Assembly (NCBI GenBank): GCA_018260375.1 | Contig: JAGLBF010000013.1 | Location: forward strand, 1-13,189 | From: Deinococcus sp. | Lineage (GTDB): Bacteria > Deinococcota > Deinococci > Deinococcales > Deinococcaceae | Length of the DNA: 13,189 nt | Direction of reading: 5' to 3' | In this document: positions 6,437 through 12,531 of the stretch, piece by piece | Position numbering within the stretch: position 1 is the first letter of the stretch | How the letters are laid out: each line of letters opens with the position of its first letter | Made by a program: the position numbers and the translations under genes | Notes under the pieces: generated by a model | What the model saw: only the letters and a program-made list of their open reading frames with translations | What the model was told of the DNA's origin: nothing | The model's database searches: none

Positions 6437-6883
6437 TCAGACCCATTCTTCCGCCAGGTACTCCATAGCAAAGCGGTAGCCAGCAAAGCCCAGCCCGCTG
6501 ATTTTGCCTTTGCACACGGCAGCGGTGACTGACTGGTGGCGAAATGGCTCGCGGGCATCTACGTTGCTGAGGTGTACTTCTACCACAGGCAAGTTTTGGC
6601 CGGCCACTGCGTCGCGCAGGGCGTAGCTGTAGTGGGTCAGCGCCCCAGGGTTGAGAACAATGCCGATAAAGCCCTGTTCTTCTGCGTCTTGTACCCACTC
6701 TAGCAACTGGCCTTCGTAGTTGCTCTGACGGCAAGTAGCACTGAGATTCAGCTCGCCCGCCCACAGTTCACACTGGCGCTCTAGCTCGTCAAGCGTTAGA
6801 GCGCCGTAAATACCTGGCTCGCGCTTGCCTAGGCGGTTGAGGTTAGGGCCGTTGAGAATCAGCAGCGTAGGGATGTCAGACAT
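6437..6883 (-). CDS. aroQ: Type II 3-dehydroquinate dehydratase
   Basis: AroQ removes water from 3-dehydroquinate to give 3-dehydroshikimate, step three of the shikimate pathway. The 148-residue length is typical for the type II enzyme. Motifs in order: NGPNLNRLGKREPGIYG (Arg21 and catalytic Tyr26), QSNYEGQL, NPGALTHYSYALRDA (Asn78), VEVHLSN (His104) and AREPFRHQS (Arg115). All key residues are present. It lies 107 nt after aroB. Two overlapping TACACT boxes in that gap (6939-6929) and GGAG 5 nt before the ATG suggest its own promoter and a Shine-Dalgarno start. With aroB and aroK it supplies consecutive or nearby steps of the same pathway. Confidence 0.97.
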   Translation of the reverse strand: MSDIPTLLILNGPNLNRLGKREPGIYGALTLDELERQCELWAGELNLSATCRQSNYEGQLLEWVQDAEEQGFIGIVLNPGALTHYSYALRDAVAGQNLPVVEVHLSNVDAREPFRHQSVTAAVCKGKISGLGFAGYRFAMEYLAEEWV

Positions 6884-6888
6884 ACATA

Positions 6889-6892
6889 CTCC
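6889..6892 (-). promoter_or_regulatory. Shine-Dalgarno GGAG for aroQ
   Basis: GGAG lies 5 nt before ATG 6883 on the - strand. It confirms the start and shows that aroQ, unlike aroC and aroK, is not leaderless. Confidence 0.7.
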
Positions 6893-6928
6893 GTAAACAC
6901 TCAGCCTTAGGCTGTTAAGGTGGCAGTG

Positions 6929-6939
6929 AGTGTAGTGTA
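6929..6939 (-). promoter_or_regulatory. Two overlapping TACACT -10 boxes before aroQ
   Basis: The - strand reads CTACACTACACTC, giving TACACT at 6939-6934 and again at 6934-6929. Transcription from either would leave a 5' UTR of about 40 nt containing the Shine-Dalgarno sequence and a small dyad (CAGCCT/AGGCTG, 6902-6914). Confidence 0.5.
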
Positions 6940-6990
6940 GAGGGCGGCGCGATGTTTTGCCTGCTCTGTGAAGGGTAGGTGGCTTAGTGC

Positions 6991-8124
6991 TTAGCAGCCT
7001 TTAACCGAATGCACATCATTTTGCCACACTGCTAATTCGCTCCTGAGCACGTCCTCACTCACCCGCGCTAGGTAGGGCTGCGCTAGCCCGCGCAGCAGCA
7101 CAAAGCGCACGCCCTGGCTGTCAGCTTTTTTGTCACGGTTCATATACGGCCACAGCGCTTCAAAGGCGCCAGGTTGCAGCAGGGCAGGGGGCAGCGGCTG
7201 GGGGTTTTGATAGCGCAAAAAGGCGGCGGTGTGTGGCGTGAGATCGCTGCCCTCTGCCTGGTCTTTGCCCTTGTTCATAGCCCGTGACAGCAGTGCGGCG
7301 TAGTGCATGCCGTAGCCCACCGCGTCGCCGTGTGGTAGGGCTTGGTGGGTGTAGCCTTCTAGCGCGTGGGCCAGCGTATGTCCAAAGTTGAGGTACGCCC
7401 GTTCACCCTGCTCAGTCAGGTCACGGCTGACTATATCTGCCTTCACCTGTATCGCCTGGGCGATGGTGGCGGCGAGCGAGGGGCTCAGCGCCCCAAAGTT
7501 AGGATCTAAAATCTGCGGCAGCAGTGTAGGGTCGGCAATCAGCCCGTGTTTGTAGGCTTCGGCGGCTCCTTCGCGAAAGGTAGCGGGGGGCAGAGTTGCC
7601 AGAGTGCTGGTGTCAGCCCACACCGCGCTGGGCGGGTAAAATGCACCCACCAAGTTCTTGCCTTCGGGCAAATTGAGGCCAGTTTTGCCCCCTACTGCCG
7701 CATCAACCATGCCCAGCAGCGTAGTGGGCAGGCTGTAATACGCCACACCGCGCAGATAGCTCGCCGCCACAAAGCCCGCTAAGTCTGTCACGGCCCCGCC
7801 ACCTAAACCCACCACAGCACTGTCACGCGGTAAGGCGGCACTGGCAAGCTGCGAAAGCACCCGCCCAAAGACCTCCAGGGTTTTGCACTCATCGCGCGGC
7901 GGCACCATGATGCTCAGCTCAGGCTGTAAGCAGCTCTGGGCGGCATGCAGCCATTCGCCTGGCAAGTCAGCGGGGTAGATCAGGGCGCGGCGCGTTTGTG
8001 GTATACCCGCCCTGGCCACGTCTGATACAGACAGCAGCCCCGCCCCGACGTGTACGGTATAGGGGCGCGGGCCGCCAACCTGTACCTGATGTGGTTCGGG
8101 ACGTGGGCGGTCAGTCACGGGCAC
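6991..8124 (-). CDS. aroB: 3-dehydroquinate synthase
   Basis: AroB converts 3-deoxy-D-arabino-heptulosonate 7-phosphate to 3-dehydroquinate with NAD and a metal ion, step two of the shikimate pathway. Counting from GTG 8124 (377 residues), the NAD-binding loop is VVGLGGGAVTDLAGFVA (104-120). PTTLLGMVDAAVGGKTGLN follows at 133-151. The metal ligands are Glu189 in REGAAEAYKHG, His249 in LNFGHTLAHALE and His265 in LPHGDAVGYGM. No core motif is missing. The proposed start overlaps the aroK end by 14 nt. A second GTG at 8118 would overlap by 8 nt, and either implies translational coupling to aroK. No Shine-Dalgarno sequence is obvious. Confidence 0.96.
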   Translation of the reverse strand: MPVTDRPRPEPHQVQVGGPRPYTVHVGAGLLSVSDVARAGIPQTRRALIYPADLPGEWLHAAQSCLQPELSIMVPPRDECKTLEVFGRVLSQLASAALPRDSAVVGLGGGAVTDLAGFVAASYLRGVAYYSLPTTLLGMVDAAVGGKTGLNLPEGKNLVGAFYPPSAVWADTSTLATLPPATFREGAAEAYKHGLIADPTLLPQILDPNFGALSPSLAATIAQAIQVKADIVSRDLTEQGERAYLNFGHTLAHALEGYTHQALPHGDAVGYGMHYAALLSRAMNKGKDQAEGSDLTPHTAAFLRYQNPQPLPPALLQPGAFEALWPYMNRDKKADSQGVRFVLLRGLAQPYLARVSEDVLRSELAVWQNDVHSVKGC

Positions 8125-8725
8125 GCTCTAGGTCCAGCGCGATCAGGTTCGAGCTTGTGGGCGGCGCGTGCAGGGCTTCGCGCTGGGTATCTTCCCAGAT
8201 GTACAACCGGTCAATAATCTCTTCTACAATTTCCTCGCTGGGCCGCCCGTCGCTGTGAACGTGAATATTCCCCAGGCTGTAAGCGCTTTGGCGCTCGTTC
8301 ATCAGCTCTGAAATACGGCTGAGTGGGTCGTCAACGTGCAGCAGCGGACGGTCGCTGTTTTTGGTGCGGGCGTACACGGTCTCGGGCGTAGCGTGCAGTA
8401 CCACCACGGGGCCGCGTGCCAGCAGCGCCTGGCGATTGGCTTCTTGTATAAAGGTACCGCCGCCCAGACTGATGACAGCGTGCTCTAGGCGGGTGACGCG
8501 GCGCACAATCTCCTGTTCACACGCGCGAAAATACTCCTCGCCTTCTTTGGCAAACACTTCGGGAATGCTTTTACCCATTACCCGTGTAAAGAGCTTGTCG
8601 GTGTCAACAAAGTGCAGCGCCAACTCACGCGAGAGTTCCCAGCCGATGCGGCTTTTGCCTGTACCCATAAAGCCAGCCAGCGCCACCCAGTTAACGGGGC
8701 GTTCTATAAGGCCAGCACTATTCAT
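8111..8725 (-). CDS. aroK: Shikimate kinase
   Basis: AroK phosphorylates shikimate with ATP. The 204-residue protein shows Walker A GFMGTGKS (18-25), the shikimate-binding Asp pair in VDTD (Asp41, Asp43), FRACE with Arg67, the glycine triplet GGG (88-90), the lid Arg126 in SDRPLL, and Arg145 in NERQSAY. About 25 extra residues follow the usual C-terminus. The frame is open upstream as far as 8998, inside aroC. ATG 8725 is chosen because TACACT ends 7 nt before it and the domain begins a few residues later, whereas no earlier ATG has a Shine-Dalgarno sequence or promoter. It overlaps aroB downstream by 14 nt, so the two are likely cotranscribed. Confidence 0.93.
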   Translation of the reverse strand: MNSAGLIERPVNWVALAGFMGTGKSRIGWELSRELALHFVDTDKLFTRVMGKSIPEVFAKEGEEYFRACEQEIVRRVTRLEHAVISLGGGTFIQEANRQALLARGPVVVLHATPETVYARTKNSDRPLLHVDDPLSRISELMNERQSAYSLGNIHVHSDGRPSEEIVEEIIDRLYIWEDTQREALHAPPTSSNLIALDLERARD

Positions 8726-8927
8726 GTTGTGTAGTGTAGACGATAAGCCGCCCCATGCATCAGAAGGACACTCACCTTCTGGCAGGTCGTTGCTGAGGTC
8801 GCTGAACAACGCGTACTCTAAACGTTGCAAGAATCCTATAGAAGTGTTCATAACAGAGGGGGGTAAAGCGCTTTTATTCGGCGTTTCTTTGTTCACTTGG
8901 TTGCTGCTTAGCTTGTCTGTCACCAGC
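8726..8927 (-). other. aroC-aroK spacer with a perfect hairpin
   Basis: This 202-nt gap has no stop codon in the aroK frame, but its translation does not resemble shikimate kinase. It holds CAGAAGG (8761-8767) and CCTTCTG (8775-8781), a perfect 7-bp stem with a 7-nt loop. No T-run follows, so it is not a standard terminator. The aroK promoter box sits at its end. Base composition looks lower in G+C than the flanking genes. Confidence 0.5.
8733..8738 (-). promoter_or_regulatory. -10 box TACACT for a leaderless aroK mRNA
   Basis: TACACT on the - strand ends 7 nt before ATG 8725. It gives aroK-aroB a promoter of their own after aroC and decides the aroK start. Confidence 0.6.
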
Positions 8928-10082
8928 CTAGTAGTCCCGGGCATACAGGCGGTACGTCTCCAGGCGCTCTTGTAGTTCGGGCAGGGTATCACCGCCAAAC
9001 TTCTCCATCACTGCCTCGGCCAGTACCCAGCCGATCATGGCGTGCAGCACGATGCCGGCCGCCGTCACTGCCGAGGTGTCTGAGCGTTCCTTAGCGGCGT
9101 CGGCGGGCTGGTGGGTCACGACGTCTACGGTGGGTAGGGACTTCATCAGGGTGGCGATGGGTTTCATGGCGGCGCGGACTATCAGGTCTTCGCCGTTGGT
9201 CATGCCTGCTTCTAAGCCGCCTGCGCCGTTGGTTTCACGGCGGTAGCCTTTGCCGCCCTCGCCCAGATACACCGCGTCGTGTACCTTTGAGCCTGGTACG
9301 CGGGCGTTGGCAAAGCCTGAGCCGATTTCTACGCCCTTAATGGCCTGGGTACCCATCACAGCCTGGGCGATGCGCCCGTCTAGCTTGCGGTCCCAGTGCG
9401 TATAACTGCCCAGTCCTGGCGGCAAGCCACGAAAGCGTATCTCTACAACGCCGCCCAGCGTGTCGCCGCTTTGCTTGGCCTGGTCAATGGCGATGCGCAT
9501 CTGGGCTTCGGCGGCGGCGTCAAGCGTGCGCAGATCTGAGGCGTCTAGGTCTGCCACCCGCGCCCAGTCAAAGGGCTGCTCCGCATCTATGCCGCCTAGG
9601 TGTACCACATGGCTTACTCCCTCAATCCCCAGCTCACTCAGCAGCTTGAGGGCCACCGCGCCTACCGCAACCCTGGCGGTGGTTTCGCGGGCGCTGGCAC
9701 GCTCTAACACGTCGCGCAGGTCTTTGTGGCGGTACTTTATGCCCCCAGTCAGGTCAGCGTGGCCTGGGCGGGCTTCAGTAAGGGCCTTTTTGCGCGGCTC
9801 ACCGCCTGCTTCGGGCGACATGATTTCAGTCCAGTTGCGGTGGTCTTTGTTTTCTATCACCAGCGTCACAGGCGCGCCCGTCGTGCGCCCAGCGCGTACG
9901 CCGCTGACTATTTGGGCCTCGTCAGTTTCTATCACCATGCGCCGCCCGCGCCCGTACCCGCCCTGGCGTGCGCGCAGCATAGGGTCAATGTCGCCTTTGC
10001 CGATGGGCAGTTGGGAGGGCAAACCCTCGATGATAGCCGTGAGTTGGGGGCCGTGCGATTCGCCAGCAGTCAGAAACCTCAT
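8928..10082 (-). CDS. aroC: Chorismate synthase
   Basis: AroC converts 5-enolpyruvylshikimate 3-phosphate to chorismate with reduced FMN, the last step of the shikimate pathway. The 384-residue protein carries the family signatures GESHG (His10), RARQGGYGRGRRM (37-49), RPGHADLTG (His108), ERASARETTARVAVGAVA (127-144) and ERSDTSAV (332-339). Length is typical of the bacterial enzyme. TACAGT ends 6 nt before the ATG and is preceded by TGC, making an extended -10 box, so the mRNA is probably leaderless. Upstream lie two 20-bp direct repeats and repeat copy C, which separate it from pilQ. It is the first gene of the aro run, followed by aroK after 202 nt. Confidence 0.97.
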   Translation of the reverse strand: MRFLTAGESHGPQLTAIIEGLPSQLPIGKGDIDPMLRARQGGYGRGRRMVIETDEAQIVSGVRAGRTTGAPVTLVIENKDHRNWTEIMSPEAGGEPRKKALTEARPGHADLTGGIKYRHKDLRDVLERASARETTARVAVGAVALKLLSELGIEGVSHVVHLGGIDAEQPFDWARVADLDASDLRTLDAAAEAQMRIAIDQAKQSGDTLGGVVEIRFRGLPPGLGSYTHWDRKLDGRIAQAVMGTQAIKGVEIGSGFANARVPGSKVHDAVYLGEGGKGYRRETNGAGGLEAGMTNGEDLIVRAAMKPIATLMKSLPTVDVVTHQPADAAKERSDTSAVTAAGIVLHAMIGWVLAEAVMEKFGGDTLPELQERLETYRLYARDY

Positions 10083-10088
10083 GGATGC

Positions 10089-10094
10089 ACTGTA
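10089..10094 (-). promoter_or_regulatory. Extended -10 box TGCTACAGT for aroC
   Basis: TACAGT ends 6 nt before ATG 10082 on the - strand and is preceded by TGC, fitting TGnTAnnnT. A leaderless start is implied. No -35 match is seen. Confidence 0.6.
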
Positions 10095-10122
10095 GCAAGT
10101 CAGCGGGCAGCGGGCGGCTTAG

Positions 10123-10166
10123 TTGCACATACGTTTACACAGACATTTGCACATACGTTTATACAG
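10123..10166. repeat. 20-bp direct repeat, two copies 24 bp apart, upstream of aroC
   Basis: Positions 10123-10142 and 10147-10166 differ at one base (TTGCACATACGTTTA followed by CACAG or TACAG). The 24-bp period and the place, 29-77 bp upstream of the aroC promoter box, fit a pair of regulator sites or a plain tandem duplication. Confidence 0.85.
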
Positions 10167-10182
10167 CCGTTTAGGATTCCGG

Positions 10183-10327
10183 TTAAATCAGGTCATTACT
10201 GATTTAATGAGAGCGGATGCAAGCGGCAAAAGATACGGATTCCCTGGTATGGAAGCGCAGGCGGTGCTTTCCTGACGGTGCTGCAATTTGACGCAAACCG
10301 TATAAGTAGTCAGAGGCCGGTCGCCAC
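10183..10327 (+). repeat. Intergenic repeat, copy C
   Basis: This is the most complete copy. It starts with an 8-bp hairpin, TTAAATCA (10183-10190) with TGATTTAA (10200-10207). Next comes the block shared with copy B (10213-10256), then the block shared with copies A and D (10246-10303). Inside, ATACGG (10233-10238) can pair with CCGTAT (10298-10303). A remnant of the copy A stem survives as GGCG and CTGAC against GTCAG and CGCC. It lies between the pilQ terminator and the aroC upstream repeats. The right edge is approximate. Confidence 0.8.
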
Positions 10328-10356
10328 AAAAAAGCGGCCCCATCAAGGAGGCCACT
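10328..10356 (-). terminator. Intrinsic terminator of the pil operon
   Basis: On the - strand AGTGGCCTC (10356-10348) pairs with GGGGCCGCT (10341-10333), counting two G-U pairs, over a 6-nt loop and running into six T residues (10333-10328). It lies about 150 nt after the pilQ stop. Confidence 0.75.
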
Positions 10357-10508
10357 GTTTGGTAAAGAATAGGTATCGCTACAGCAGATAAAAGCAATTT
10401 TTTGACTACATATCACATTATCTAGTTGTTTCTTATAACGTACTACGAACTCCCAATTAAATTTATTACGATTTTAATAAGAGGAGTCTACCGTAATGGC
10501 ATGGGCTA
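10357..10508 (-). other. AT-rich pilQ 3' flank, no gene seen
   Basis: Hand counts give 17 G+C in 10381-10440 and 20 in 10441-10500, about 28-33 percent. Most of the window is well above 50 percent. A 7-bp inverted repeat, CTACCGT (10488-10494) with ACGGTAG (10519-10525), spans the pilQ stop. Short frames here have no start signal or recognisable product. Confidence 0.6.
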
Positions 10509-12521
10509 TTATTTTACGACGGTAGCGGTAATAACGATAAGCAACTGGCTTTCTGCACTAGAGTTTTTGGTATTACTAAAGGCTTTCCCAATCACAGGAA
10601 TGGAAGAGAAATAGGGTACTCCGTAACTATTATTGGTTTTAGTGTTTCCAAGAAGTCCTGAGAGTAATAGAGTCTGCCCAGACTTGATGGTGATGATACT
10701 CTGGGCTTCACTGTTAGAGAAGTCCAGGATATTAGGTATACTGTTCGCAGTAATTTCAGTTTTCAGGTTGTTGACTTGCCCACGAACACGCAAGGTAATA
10801 GAGCCGTCAGGTGAAACCTGAGGATCAAAGAAATCAAGGTTGACACCGTAGTCAATCTGCTTGACAATGTTCCCGCTTGCAGAAGGAATATTTATGTCTA
10901 GGCGTCCACCAGATTTAACGCTGGCGGCAGCATTACCAGAAGCATTGGATGTTGTGCTGTTTAGATTAAGCGAGCGCTGTCCACTTTGCATGGTAATAGA
11001 GCCGTCATAGACTTTCTTGGTGAGGGTCTGGGTTTCCAGGGCATTGAGGGTGGGTAAAATGTTCCAGCCGCCTACCAAGGCACGGGTAGGGTCAAAGCTA
11101 GCGGAGAGGCCACTTTGTCCATTGTTACCGCCTATATTGATGTTAAAGCCGCCTATATTTGCATTCCACTGCAAGCCCAGCGAACGGCCAGCATTCTCAG
11201 TAATTTCTTGAATGCGTACCTGTACATTGATCTGGGGGACAACCTGGTCAAGTTGCGGTATTAGCTCAGCAATTTGAGCCACCTGCAATGCTGTGCCGCG
11301 CACAATAAGGGTATTGGTGCGCTTATCAGCGATAATGGTGGCTGACTGATTAGCACCTGTGGCCGCAGCAGTCGTCTGGTTGGTTGTTTGGTTGGTCGTA
11401 TTGTTGTTGGTTGCTGTTGTTGAGGGTGTGGTCGTTGTGTTAGGTGTCATAACTACAACGGGGTTTCCCTGAGCATCTACCGTATTGATAGGGGTTGCCA
11501 CAGGCTTGGGGGTAGTGCTGACTTCGCGCTCCAGGGTATTTTCAAGCACCGCCTTGACTTCGGTGGCACTGGCATTGACCAACTGGAAGATTTTTTGCTG
11601 AATCTGGGGGCCGCTGCCTATGGGCTTGTCGACCTGTGCGAGCAGCGCCGTCGCCGCGTCAATCGTCTTATTATCGCCCGTCAGGATAAGCTGCTGGGTT
11701 TGGCCTACGGGAGACACCTGCAGCAGGGGATACTGGGCATTAAGGACTTTCTGAATGTCAGTGGGGTTGCCCTGAACGGTGTAGACCTTGCGGTTGTTCT
11801 GGTTGTTGGTATTGGCCACATTGGAATCTACCTGGGCAACGGCTCGCTCGACCTCATCCACTTCGCGGTTGGTGCCGCGCACAATCAGACTGTTGCTGCG
11901 GGGGTCAGCAATAATGCGCAGGGTCGGTGAGTCTAGTTTTACGTCGCTCAGGGTGCGGTTGACACCAATGGTGGTTTGACTATCAGTGCTCTTGATGGGG
12001 GTTTCGGTGTAGACAGGCGTGCCAAAAGACAGCTTTACCTGGTTCACTACGTCCTGGGCGCTGGTGTTGTTGAGCTTAAGCACACGCTGAATAGGCGTGG
12101 TACCAACGCGGAGCACCTGCTTATCGCCCACTTTCAGCACTTCGTAGCTGAGGTTATGGGTATCCATCAACAGAGGCCAAACTTGGTTAAAGGGCGTGTT
12201 GCTAAAGCTGTATACCGCAGAGGTCTGACTGGTTGCCGCACTAGCAAGGTCAGCAGGCGTGGTTGCGCCAGAAGGAGCCGCCGGTGTGCCGCCGGCTGCG
12301 GCGGGCAGCGCGTCTATATTGGTGTCAAAAATCACTTCATAGCCGGCGGTGCGGGCAACAGCAGCCAGCAGGCTGGACAGTGGGCCACCGTAAGTACCGA
12401 CATTGATGCTGACATTGGCCCCAGAAAGGCGGGTATCGGGGGTAATACTGATGGGAGTGGGCTGCGCAACGGCATGACCCAGGGCAAATGAAAGCAGGAG
12501 TGAAAGAGTCAGTTTCTTCAT
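10509..12521 (-). CDS. pilQ: Type IV pilus / competence secretin PilQ
   Basis: PilQ forms the outer-membrane ring through which type IV pili and incoming DNA pass. The 670-residue precursor has a signal peptide (MKKLTLSLLLSFALGHAVA, cut likely before Gln20). An STN-like domain follows (about 100-141), then three N1/KH-like modules (about 144-231, 246-297, 309-426), two of them with the family motif ADxRxNxLIVRGT (205-217, 398-410). The secretin core runs from about 431 to 670, with GQTLLLSGLL (615-624) and the signature VPYFSSIPVIGKAF (635-648). A Thr/Asn-rich insert (about 357-390) interrupts the third N module. AAGGTG lies 4 nt before the ATG. The gene follows the PilP-like gene by 10 nt. 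The last third of the coding sequence becomes markedly AT-rich. Confidence 0.95.
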   Translation of the reverse strand: MKKLTLSLLLSFALGHAVAQPTPISITPDTRLSGANVSINVGTYGGPLSSLLAAVARTAGYEVIFDTNIDALPAAAGGTPAAPSGATTPADLASAATSQTSAVYSFSNTPFNQVWPLLMDTHNLSYEVLKVGDKQVLRVGTTPIQRVLKLNNTSAQDVVNQVKLSFGTPVYTETPIKSTDSQTTIGVNRTLSDVKLDSPTLRIIADPRSNSLIVRGTNREVDEVERAVAQVDSNVANTNNQNNRKVYTVQGNPTDIQKVLNAQYPLLQVSPVGQTQQLILTGDNKTIDAATALLAQVDKPIGSGPQIQQKIFQLVNASATEVKAVLENTLEREVSTTPKPVATPINTVDAQGNPVVVMTPNTTTTPSTTATNNNTTNQTTNQTTAAATGANQSATIIADKRTNTLIVRGTALQVAQIAELIPQLDQVVPQINVQVRIQEITENAGRSLGLQWNANIGGFNINIGGNNGQSGLSASFDPTRALVGGWNILPTLNALETQTLTKKVYDGSITMQSGQRSLNLNSTTSNASGNAAASVKSGGRLDINIPSASGNIVKQIDYGVNLDFFDPQVSPDGSITLRVRGQVNNLKTEITANSIPNILDFSNSEAQSIITIKSGQTLLLSGLLGNTKTNNSYGVPYFSSIPVIGKAFSNTKNSSAESQLLIVITATVVK

Positions 12522-12525
12522 GGCT

Positions 12526-12531
12526 CACCTT
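12526..12531 (-). promoter_or_regulatory. Shine-Dalgarno AAGGTG for pilQ
   Basis: AAGGTG sits 4 nt before ATG 12521 and begins right after the stop codon of the upstream gene, as expected inside an operon. Confidence 0.7.

Noticed and set aside
8726..8998. Extended aroK start at 8998 or at the internal ATG near 8851
   Set aside because: No Shine-Dalgarno sequence or TAnnnT box precedes these codons, the added residues do not look like shikimate kinase, and TACACT at 8738-8733 supports ATG 8725.
10188..10416. Short - strand frames over repeat copy C, and a similar one over copy B (2539-2841)
   Set aside because: Their shared peptide (PGNP followed by LPLASALI) comes from the repeat, not from a gene. 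They could be misread as a conserved hypothetical family.
10426..10614. 62-residue + strand frame in the AT-rich patch
   Set aside because: It lies opposite the pilQ end, lacks a convincing start signal and reflects base composition.
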